Shown here piece after piece: positions 1 through 9,141 of a stretch of DNA of 35,193 bases (its first letter is position 1; each line of letters begins with the position of its first letter). The notes below the pieces were generated by a model. It saw nothing but the letters and a program-made list of their open reading frames with translations. It was not told the origin of the DNA and searched no databases. The position numbers and the translations under genes were made by a program. The DNA is from CAZPMT01 sp964587655 (GTDB lineage: Bacteria > Hydrogenedentota > Hydrogenedentia > Hydrogenedentales > SLHB01): assembly GCA_964587655.1 (NCBI GenBank), contig CAZPMT010000046.1, positions 1-35,193 on the forward strand, in the 5' to 3' direction.

Positions 1-671
1 TTATACTACATCTGACGGCCCGATTTGTTACAAGTGGTGAGAAATCCGGGCTAGAGGTATTAAACCAACTTGTATTGCGTTTCATTGAAGCTACTCCTTG
101 AGTTTGTGCGCACTTACGCGCTCCCCTGTTACGTTCATTCATGATACTTCGTAACTGTCCAGCTACCCCCTTCGCTCGCCTGCTAATAAGGACAAAGGCT
201 AAAGGACAAAGGAGTGCCGGGAACGCAAGAGGCCCTTTAAGACGATATCTTTTACATCTTTGTTCTTTGTCCTTTATCCTTTGTGCATGTGTTACCGCAT
301 ACGGAGCATGGCACCTGGACAGTTACGATACTTCTTACCTCGCGCACCCTGACCTATGCTATGCAAAGCCGCCTCGTTTCCAGCAGCATGAACCCGGATG
401 TTAGCTGACAGCCCTACCCCACGCATCCCGACCGCCTGCTACGCAGCTCCTTTCTTCGTAACCGTTACATACTTATGCAAGTTTTGCGCCAATTCTTAAT
501 CAATCACCGAATGGATTCACAACATATTGCAAATGCGATACTTGCGATACGTCACTCATCGGAATACGGGGATTGATAGCAGATTAGGTTGGCACAACTC
601 CATACGCAAGGTAAAAACAGTATTCTCGGATGAATAACTATTAACAGAAGTTCGGGTCAAAAAGAGGAAAA
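1..671. other. Gene-poor stretch, no convincing CDS
   Basis: No reading frame here shows a recognisable protein family, a good ribosome binding site or a codon pattern like the neighbouring genes. The longest open frame, 141-404 on the plus strand, reads through an inverted repeat and looks accidental. The only structure seen is that inverted repeat at 192-284. The stretch is more A/T-rich than the coding DNA to the right. Confidence 0.6.
192..284. repeat. Inverted repeat of AAAGGACAAAGG type
   Basis: Arms of 20 bases at 192-211 and 265-284 are reverse complements with one mismatch, separated by 53 bases. The arms are themselves built from short tandem AAAGGACAAAGG-like units. There is no gene to terminate nearby and no T-run after the second arm, so this looks like a dispersed palindromic repeat rather than a terminator. 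Confidence 0.6.
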
Positions 672-675
672 GCGA

Positions 676-709
676 AAAACAAAGAGTCCCCCCGGGTTCG
701 CACGGGGAC
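676..709 (-). terminator. Intrinsic terminator of the superoxide dismutase gene
   Basis: Reading the minus strand just past the sod stop codon there is a GTCCCC...GGGGAC stem (686-691 with 704-709), followed by a T-rich run containing TTTGTTTTT. Stem, position and T-run fit a rho-independent terminator. Confidence 0.65.
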
Positions 710-724
710 GCATTGCCGAGTTTG

Positions 725-1432
725 TCAGGCGCTCTTTGCCTTTGCGAAGTTCTCGGCGGCGAATGTCCAATTCAATAACGAGTCGATCACGGCTGCCACG
801 TATTTGGCGCGATCGTTCCGGTAATCGATGTAGTACGCGTGCTCCCAGACGTCGACCGCGAGGAGGGCTTTCCGGTTGGTTTTCATGGGGAGATCGGCGT
901 TCCCCGTGGACATGACGCCCAACTTCCCTTGATCGAAGATCAACCAAGCCCAGCCGGAACCGAATTGCGTCGTGGCGGCTTTGGTGAGCGCCTCTTTGCA
1001 TTTGTCCAGTGATCCGAAGTCGCGGTCGATAGCGGACGCGAGTTCGCCGTCGGGCTTGCCGCCGCCGGGTTTCATGCTGTGCCAATAGAACGTATGGTTC
1101 CAAACCTGAGCGGCGTTGTTGAACAGCGAGCCGTCGGATTGAAGAACGATCTCCTCCAATGACTTGCCCGCCAACGGACTGTCTTTCAACAAGCCGTTCA
1201 GCTTGTCCACGTAACTTCGGTGGTGTTTTCCGTAATGGAAGCTGATGGTCTCGGGGCTGATGTGGGGTTGAAGCGCGTCTTGCGCATACGGCAACGGGGG
1301 CAGTTCAATCGTTGACGCCGTGGTCTGGGCCGCGGCACGCGTCGGCGCCATGAACGGACCGGCCAGGACCGCCCCTGCCGCCGCAATGCGGCCCGTCGAT
1401 TTCAGGAACTCTCTCCGTGTCTTACTGTCCAT
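725..1432 (-). CDS. sodB: Superoxide dismutase, Fe-type, Tat-exported
   Basis: Converts superoxide to oxygen and hydrogen peroxide. The 235-residue product has a twin-arginine leader (TRREFLKSTG, then a hydrophobic stretch to about residue 36), then a complete Fe/Mn superoxide dismutase of about 195 residues. The metal ligands by alignment to E. coli SodB are His66 (FHYGKHH), His113 (WNHTFYW), Asp194 and His198 (DVWEHAYY). Gln109 in AAQVWNH and the FGSGW motif point to the Fe subtype. The Tat leader implies the protein folds with its metal in the cytoplasm and acts outside the inner membrane. The ATG at 1432 has AAGGAG 8 bases upstream, and a terminator follows the stop. It stands alone on its strand, with the toxin-antitoxin pair upstream. 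The family call is secure; metal preference is inferred from motifs only. Confidence 0.95.
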   Translation of the reverse strand: MDSKTRREFLKSTGRIAAAGAVLAGPFMAPTRAAAQTTASTIELPPLPYAQDALQPHISPETISFHYGKHHRSYVDKLNGLLKDSPLAGKSLEEIVLQSDGSLFNNAAQVWNHTFYWHSMKPGGGKPDGELASAIDRDFGSLDKCKEALTKAATTQFGSGWAWLIFDQGKLGVMSTGNADLPMKTNRKALLAVDVWEHAYYIDYRNDRAKYVAAVIDSLLNWTFAAENFAKAKSA

Positions 1433-1588
1433 TCGTAAGCTCCTTCCATTGTAGAGCTCGGTCTTGGCGGCGCGATCCTTCAGGAGTCTTTTGCGCGCCG
1501 CTACAACGCGGGACTCCCGTACAGTTTATCGTCATTTTCTGAAACACCGTCGATGCGGAGGAAATTCCGGGACAACTACGGCGTTGGC

Positions 1589-1846
1589 CTATCTGTGAAC
1601 CTCGCGCCGGTGCGCCACCTTTACCACGACGACCATACGCGCATCATCATGAATTTCGTAGACTATGCGATACACACCTTGACGGACTCGATACCTCGCC
1701 TGGCCGGACAGTTTCTCGCAGCCCTGCAACCTGGGTTCCTTTGCCAAGGCATCGAACCATTTCAGGATCCGAGCGACATCCTTCTTCGGAATAGTGCGAA
1801 GATCCTTGGCGACGGATTTCTTGAAGGCCAGTTTATATCTTCCCAT
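1589..1846 (-). CDS. RelE/ParE-like toxin of a toxin-antitoxin pair
   Basis: An 85-residue basic protein with the RelE/ParE fold pattern. It has a Lys/Arg-rich N-terminus (RYKLAFKKSVAKDL), a central helix pair with ILKWFDALAKEP, the LSGQARYRVRQGVYRIVYEI strand block, and a C-terminal VKVAHRREVHR, which resembles the RelE/StbE end with its functional basic residues. Members either cleave ribosome-bound mRNA (RelE) or inhibit gyrase (ParE); sequence alone does not decide here, though the RelE/StbE-like C-terminus favours RNase activity. The start overlaps the end of the upstream antitoxin by 14 bases, so the two are translationally coupled. Confidence 0.88.
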   Translation of the reverse strand: MGRYKLAFKKSVAKDLRTIPKKDVARILKWFDALAKEPRLQGCEKLSGQARYRVRQGVYRIVYEIHDDARMVVVVKVAHRREVHR

Positions 1847-2066
1847 GCGCCTTCAAGTCTTTCAGGAGACCTTCGTAGGTCATTGTTGGCTCGCCGGCAC
1901 GCTCATCGAACGCGGTGAGGTCCTCCTGGTCCTCTCGAAGAGCCATACGAACAGCGTCATTGACGAGATCCGACATAGTGCGGCGGGCATGAACCGCCTT
2001 GATTCGCAGGGCTCTATGCAGGCCGGGTTCGAAGTAGATTGTGGAGCGCTTCACTTCCTCACTCAT
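1833..2066 (-). CDS. Ribbon-helix-helix antitoxin
   Basis: A 77-residue protein whose N-terminal half has the ribbon-helix-helix pattern (KRSTIYFEPGLHRALRIKA followed by RTMSDLVNDAVRMAL). This is the DNA-binding fold of many RelE/ParE antitoxins. The acidic C-terminal half (DQEDLTAFDERAGEP) is the likely toxin-wrapping segment. The ATG at 2066 is chosen because GGAGGT lies 7 bases upstream; a longer in-frame start at 2096 would add ten residues with no better signal. The antitoxin comes first, its last codons overlap the toxin start, and it probably represses its own promoter. The pair sits directly downstream of the RND efflux gene on the same strand but has its own promoter. Confidence 0.85.
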   Translation of the reverse strand: MSEEVKRSTIYFEPGLHRALRIKAVHARRTMSDLVNDAVRMALREDQEDLTAFDERAGEPTMTYEGLLKDLKAHGKI

Positions 2067-2086
2067 GAATATCACCTCCACTAGCG

Positions 2087-2115
2087 AAGATAACATCAGA
2101 ACATTAAAATGTCAA
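2087..2115 (-). promoter_or_regulatory. Promoter of the toxin-antitoxin operon
   Basis: On the minus strand TTGACA (2110-2115) and TATCTT (2087-2092) are separated by exactly 17 bases, about 20 bases ahead of the antitoxin start. Two further TTTGACGC-like repeats lie immediately upstream, so the -35 region is triplicated. Confidence 0.7.
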
Positions 2116-2127
2116 GGCGTCAAAGCG

Positions 2128-5421
<3,294 letters not shown>

Positions 5422-5423
5422 GA

Positions 5424-6626
5424 TTAGTTGCTCCCCTGGATCCGGCAACCGTCCGTGACCTGAGTGATGTTGTCGACCACGATCCGTTCGCCTTCGTCGA
5501 GGCCGGAAAGCACCTCGACGCGATCTCCGTATTCCTTGCCGGTCTTGATGAGACGCATACGCGCAATGTTTTCGGCGGAGACCGCGTACACCCCGACCAA
5601 CTGCCCGCGATCAAAAACGGCCGACGCTGGGACCGTCAGGGTCTCCGTCGGAGCGGTTGCGAAGTGAAGCCGGCCGAATACCCCGGAGCGCAACCGATTG
5701 TCCTTCGCGAGATCGACCTTCACAAGGAAGGTCCGGCTGACAGGATCGACCGCGGGCACGATCTCAGCCACGACGCCGTCAAGCTGCGCCCCCGCCAACG
5801 CGTCAAGGATAACCAGGACTTTGTCGCCGACGTGCAGTCCGCCGAGCTGGTTCTCATCCACGTTGGCCTCGAGGCGATACTGCTGGTTGTCCTCGATCTC
5901 GAACAACACCGCGCCCGGAGACGCCAGGTCGCCGACGTCGACGTTCTTCTTGGTCACAACGCCGCTCATCGGGGCCGCGATTTTCGCAAAGCCTAGACCT
6001 ACCCGGACGTTCGCCACCTCCGCCTTGGCCTGTTCGATCCGCGCCTGCGCCTCGCCTCGCCTGGCCTCGATCGAGCGGAGCATATCTGCCGCGCGCGACG
6101 CATCCGCGTCGGCGGACTTGCGCTTCGCGTCCGCTTCATCCAGCATCTGACGGCTGACCGCGTTGCTGTCGAACAACCCTCGGTAACGATCATAGGTTGC
6201 TTGGGCGAGGTCCTTGTTGGCATCCGCCGCTGTCTTCGCGGAGGACGCGGCATTAATCGCCATCGAAGTTTCATCAAGCGACTTCCGCGCTTCCGATAAG
6301 GCAGCTTCGGCCTTGTCCACCTGGGCCGTCACTTCGCGATCGTCAAGCTCGACGAGGATCTTGCCGGTTTCCACCACGTCGCCCTCGCGAACATGGACCG
6401 CCGTGACGTGCGCCGTCAGCTTGCTTTGGATCGCGGTTACCGTCTTCGACTTCAGGGTGCCCACGGCCTCGTGCGGAACGTCCACGGCGCTCTTCGAGAC
6501 GGGTGCGACCGTAGCCTTGACCGCGGCAACGGCCGACGAGGAATCCGGCGTTTGACTCCCTCGCCCGCAGGAAACAAGTAATGCCGCCGCCAGGAACATC
6601 AGCGCGGCCATCGCGTTCCGTCTCAT
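5424..6626 (-). CDS. RND efflux membrane-fusion lipoprotein
   Basis: The periplasmic adaptor that joins the RND pump to an outer-membrane channel. The product is 400 residues from the ATG at 6626, which has GGGGAG upstream and gives a clean lipoprotein leader ending in LLVSC (acylated Cys20). Next come a first biotinyl/lipoyl-like half (AHVTAVHVREGDVVETGKILVELDD), an Ala/Lys/Glu-rich coiled-coil hairpin of roughly 100 residues, the second lipoyl half (KIAAPMSGVVTKKNVDVGDL), a beta-barrel domain and the membrane-proximal domain. An in-frame ATG at 6773 also has a Shine-Dalgarno-like GGAGG. It would bury the lipoprotein leader 49 residues inside the protein, so it is not preferred. First gene of a two-gene operon with the RND pump. 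Confidence 0.92.
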   Translation of the reverse strand: MRRNAMAALMFLAAALLVSCGRGSQTPDSSSAVAAVKATVAPVSKSAVDVPHEAVGTLKSKTVTAIQSKLTAHVTAVHVREGDVVETGKILVELDDREVTAQVDKAEAALSEARKSLDETSMAINAASSAKTAADANKDLAQATYDRYRGLFDSNAVSRQMLDEADAKRKSADADASRAADMLRSIEARRGEAQARIEQAKAEVANVRVGLGFAKIAAPMSGVVTKKNVDVGDLASPGAVLFEIEDNQQYRLEANVDENQLGGLHVGDKVLVILDALAGAQLDGVVAEIVPAVDPVSRTFLVKVDLAKDNRLRSGVFGRLHFATAPTETLTVPASAVFDRGQLVGVYAVSAENIARMRLIKTGKEYGDRVEVLSGLDEGERIVVDNITQVTDGCRIQGSN

Positions 6627-6808
6627 GAGACTTCTCCCCTCTGGCACAAGGCCCGAGACCCAAGCCCATCTTACCGTAACTGCTATGGTAGCGTCGAGCT
6701 GCGCTGAAATGCAATGCCTCGTGCGGCGCCGAAGATTGGCCAGGATAGTTGCGATTCGCGTCCGCGTCTCCATTCCATCGGCCTCCGTATGTACCCATAC
6801 CCAGTATC

Positions 6809-6837
6809 AGTATATCACGCCACGCCGCTCTTGTCAA
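6809..6837 (-). promoter_or_regulatory. Sigma-70-type promoter of the RND efflux operon
   Basis: On the minus strand TTGACA (6832-6837) and TATACT (6809-6814) are separated by 17 bases, a near-consensus pair. Transcription would start near 6802, leaving a leader of about 175 bases before the preferred start codon at 6626. Confidence 0.75.
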
Positions 6838-6854
6838 GCGCGCCGTTAACCGCG

Positions 6855-6926
6855 AATTCGGCAATTTGAGCCAATTGGACTTGTCCGAGTAATGGACGGG
6901 ATGGACGCTATGGACAGAATGGACGT
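6855..6926. repeat. TGGAC-periodic repeat, copy A (half element)
   Basis: A head segment followed by four TGGAC units spaced 9 bases apart. Positions 6860-6899 match 34 of 40 bases of the minus strand of the 173-bp element at 14824-14863, so this is a half copy of the same family. It lies between the efflux promoter and the protease gene and has no recognisable second terminal repeat. Confidence 0.75.
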
Positions 6927-6958
6927 AATCACGCAAGTGCCGTCTGAGAAACCCAAGA

Positions 6959-7015
6959 GCCGACGCAGCCCCTCATGAAAGACAAGGAGTTGCAACCCCT
7001 TGTCTAAGCGTCGGC
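6959..7015 (-). terminator. Nested hairpin after the membrane protease gene
   Basis: An outer stem GCCGACGC/GCGTCGGC (6959-6966 with 7008-7015) encloses an inner stem GACAAGG/CCTTGTC (6981-6987 with 6998-7004). On the minus strand, 20 bases beyond the protease stop, the inner stem is followed by TTTC. The T-run is short, so termination is likely but not certain. Confidence 0.5.
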
Positions 7016-7034
7016 CCAAACACGCGGGCGGAGC

Positions 7035-7694
7035 TTAGGGCTGTCCCCAGAAGGCGAAGTAAAGAACGGCGTCGCGAAGGAACATCAAGGGACCGGGGAG
7101 CAGCTTATTGCCCAGGAAGATAGCAATGAGGATTCCGAAGGGGCCGATTTGCTCGATGAGGCGCTGTCCTTGCGCAGGCAGTAAAGGATAAAGGATATGT
7201 CCTCCGTCGAGCGGGGGTACGGGGATCAGGTTGAAGAGTGCGAGCGCGAGATTGGTCAGCACCATCGCGAAGGCCATCACGAACAGGGCCGCGAACAATG
7301 GCGAATCCGGCGCCATGCCGGAAGCGATCACTATGATGCGCAGAACCACAGCGAAGGTGACCGCCAAGAGCAGATTCGCAAGCGGACCAGCGGCGGCAAT
7401 CAGCGCGGGATCGCGGCGCACGTTGTGCAGGTTGCGCGGGTTGAACGGCACGGGCTTGGCCCACCCAAACAGGAAGGGAACCCCGGACACCATCATCAGG
7501 AGCGGCATGACGACCGTCCCGATGGGATCGATGTGCGCAAGCGGGTTCAGCGTTGCCCGCCCCATCAGGCGCGCCGATGGGTCGCCGCAACGGTTGGCCG
7601 TCAAGGCGTGTGCGGCCTCGTGCACGCATAGCGAAAACAAGAGACAGACATACTGTATGGCTATCTCGCCGATGCTAGCTCCATGTGATCCCAC
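7035..7694 (-). CDS. Site-2 protease-type membrane metallopeptidase (M50 family)
   Basis: A 219-residue integral membrane zinc protease. The HExxH-type motif HEAAH (25-29) lies in the first hydrophobic segment, and the third zinc ligand is the Asp of NLIPVPPLDGG (Asp163). At least five hydrophobic stretches are visible. There is no PDZ or CBS domain, so this is the small, minimal form of the family rather than an RseP or SpoIVFB homologue. Such proteins cut transmembrane segments of regulators, but the substrate here is unknown. The start is GTG at 7694 with AGGGAG 7 bases upstream. It is a single gene with its own promoter and hairpin terminator. Confidence 0.9.
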   Translation of the reverse strand: MGSHGASIGEIAIQYVCLLFSLCVHEAAHALTANRCGDPSARLMGRATLNPLAHIDPIGTVVMPLLMMVSGVPFLFGWAKPVPFNPRNLHNVRRDPALIAAAGPLANLLLAVTFAVVLRIIVIASGMAPDSPLFAALFVMAFAMVLTNLALALFNLIPVPPLDGGHILYPLLPAQGQRLIEQIGPFGILIAIFLGNKLLPGPLMFLRDAVLYFAFWGQP

Positions 7695-7726
7695 AAGAGG
7701 ACTCCCTGGGGTCTATGCCCGTTGGA

Positions 7727-7756
7727 AGTATAGTGGATACGGAAAGGGCGAGTCAA
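7727..7756 (-). promoter_or_regulatory. Promoter of the membrane protease gene
   Basis: On the minus strand TTGACT (7751-7756) and TATACT (7727-7732) are separated by 18 bases, with the start codon about 33 bases beyond the -10 box. The rest of 7757-7979 holds nothing I recognise. Confidence 0.6.
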
Positions 7757-7979
7757 AAAAGCGGGTGTGGACAATCGTGAGCAGCAACGTGAAGCGTGGG
7801 CTTGCGTTCGAGTATGTGCCCGTCCCTGAAACCTCTCACCGGGACGGGGTTGAAGCCACAATATATGGGCGACGTCCGTACGCCATATACCAAATGTCGT
7901 TATCCTGGCAGCGGCCTGGCAAGAGTCTGAGAAAACAGCGAGAGAAAAATTGCCTAGTGCAAAATCCGCGAATTTGAGG

Positions 7980-7985
7980 TATAAT
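7980..7985 (+). promoter_or_regulatory. Probable -10 box ahead of the PilZ gene
   Basis: A perfect TATAAT lies 62 bases before the ATG at 8048. No good -35 sequence stands at the right distance (GTGCAA at 17 bases is weak), so the promoter may need an activator or the match may be chance. Confidence 0.4.
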
Positions 7986-8047
7986 ACAAATGGTATGGGC
8001 CGCGCAGCGACCCTTATTATGTGTTGTCGCCATCTAGCGGGGTAGGT

Positions 8048-8386
8048 ATGGACAACGATTTGGCGGAGCGAAGGCGTTACGCGAGAGTGGAAGAGGCGGT
8101 GTGCACGTGGCTGTCCTTCACGCGGGACTGTGCCGCGTACGCAACCTTGACGGCGGATCTGGGGCCACAAGGCGCCCAGTTCTGTGCGTTAAGGAACGTG
8201 AACGTCAGTGAGCAGGTAGCGATAGACTTCCAGTTCCCCACGAAGACCATCGAGTGCGAGGCGAAAGTGTGTTGGGTGAAGGCTGCACCGAATGGTAGGG
8301 TGAACTTCGGGGTCCGCTTCGTGAACCTCACCGGGCACGAGCGCGAGTACCTGGAACGGTTTCTCACGAAGACCCAAGCCGCATGA
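8048..8386 (+). CDS. PilZ-domain protein, putative c-di-GMP binder
   Basis: A 112-residue stand-alone PilZ-like domain. The N-terminus has the arginine motif RRYAR (residues 9-13), the usual RxxxR that grips cyclic di-GMP. The second family motif, D/NxSxxG, appears as DLGPQG, with Gly in place of Ser. Beta-strand pairs follow (VAIDFQFP, CEAKVCWVKA) with the closing NFGVRFVNL. The weakened second motif could lower affinity. The ATG at 8048 is preceded by GGGGTAGG; a longer in-frame start at 8021 is TTG and has no ribosome site. The stop overlaps the nitroreductase start in ATGA, so the two are co-translated, although no functional link is known. It is too divergent to name a partner. Confidence 0.75.
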   Translation: MDNDLAERRRYARVEEAVCTWLSFTRDCAAYATLTADLGPQGAQFCALRNVNVSEQVAIDFQFPTKTIECEAKVCWVKAAPNGRVNFGVRFVNLTGHEREYLERFLTKTQAA

Positions 8387-8955
8387 CGTTCGACGAAATT
8401 GTCAGGAACCGCTATTCCGTACGCGATTTCGACAGCCGTCCCGTGCCGCCTGAGCACGTGATCGCCATGTGCGAGGCCGCGCGGTGGGCGCCGAGCGCGT
8501 GCAACAGCCAGACGTCGCGATTCATCGCCGTATCGGACGCGTCGCGTATCGTCCGGATCTGCAAAGAAGCCATGGGGCCGGTTATCGGCAACAAATGGCT
8601 GCGGCAGGTGCCGGGGCTGATCGTCGGTTGCTCGCAACTGGATATCGTCGCGAACCGCATCGGGACGGGGGTCACGGGCATCGAGTACTACTCGATCGAT
8701 TTCGGCATCGCGATGGAGCACATCGTGCTGAAGGCCACCGAACTCGGCTTGGGGACGTGCTGGGTGGGATGGATCCGCGAAGAGAAGATCAAAGAGATCC
8801 TCGAAATCCCGAAGAAGGTCCGCGTGATGGCGTTGATCGCCGTCGGTTATCCCAAAGGCGACGCGCCGAAACGCAAGCGCAAACCCATGGACAAGATCCT
8901 GTTCTCAGAGACGTGGGAGAATCCGTTTCCGCTGAACAAGACAGAGAGCTTGTGA
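8383..8955 (+). CDS. Nitroreductase-family FMN oxidoreductase
   Basis: A 190-residue flavoenzyme of the nitroreductase fold, which uses NAD(P)H and FMN to reduce nitro groups, quinones or related electrophiles. The N-terminal FMN phosphate motif NRYSVRDF (RxSxRxF) and the ARWAPSACNSQ segment are typical. The C-terminal half has MEHIVLKATELGLGTCWVG, where the flavin-contacting glycine stretch lies, and ends with the VGYPKGDAP strand. It overlaps the PilZ gene by 4 bases. The physiological substrate cannot be predicted. Confidence 0.88.
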   Translation: MTFDEIVRNRYSVRDFDSRPVPPEHVIAMCEAARWAPSACNSQTSRFIAVSDASRIVRICKEAMGPVIGNKWLRQVPGLIVGCSQLDIVANRIGTGVTGIEYYSIDFGIAMEHIVLKATELGLGTCWVGWIREEKIKEILEIPKKVRVMALIAVGYPKGDAPKRKRKPMDKILFSETWENPFPLNKTESL

Positions 8956-8980
8956 AGGAATGCCGTGCGCGCGCTTGCAA

Positions 8981-9016
8981 TGCGTGGACGTGGTGGACTG
9001 AGTAGACTGAGTGGAC
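8981..9016. repeat. TGGAC-periodic repeat, copy C
   Basis: Four 9-base units, three with TGGAC and one with TAGAC, lie just after the nitroreductase stop. The period and core match the other TGGAC-periodic copies, but no terminal repeat is present. Confidence 0.6.
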
Positions 9017-9066
9017 GCGGAAGGCTTCCCGCGCGTGGGTAGGTTGCGGTGCGGCGTGTGTGGTCT

Positions 9067-9112
9067 GGATTCCCACCTTCGCGGGGCGCGCCAGCGCACC
9101 CGGGAATGACGC
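9067..9112. repeat. REP-like palindrome (GGATTCCC...GGGAATGACG)
   Basis: GGATTCCC at the left pairs with GGGAATGACG at the right around a GC-rich interior. The same CATTCCCGCGAAAGCGGG type is seen at the right end of the window. It lies just downstream of the GH38 stop (minus strand). Confidence 0.5.
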
Positions 9113-9141
9113 GTTTGCGGGCTCGGTCTCGAATCATCGCT

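Noticed and set aside
141..404. Possible 87-residue protein gene in the gene-poor left end
   Set aside because: It runs through an inverted repeat, has no ribosome binding site and resembles no family.
5422..5448. TTG start at 5448 for the RND gene
   Set aside because: It overlaps the preceding gene by 25 bases and lacks a ribosome site; GTG at 5421 has GGGGAG at the right distance.
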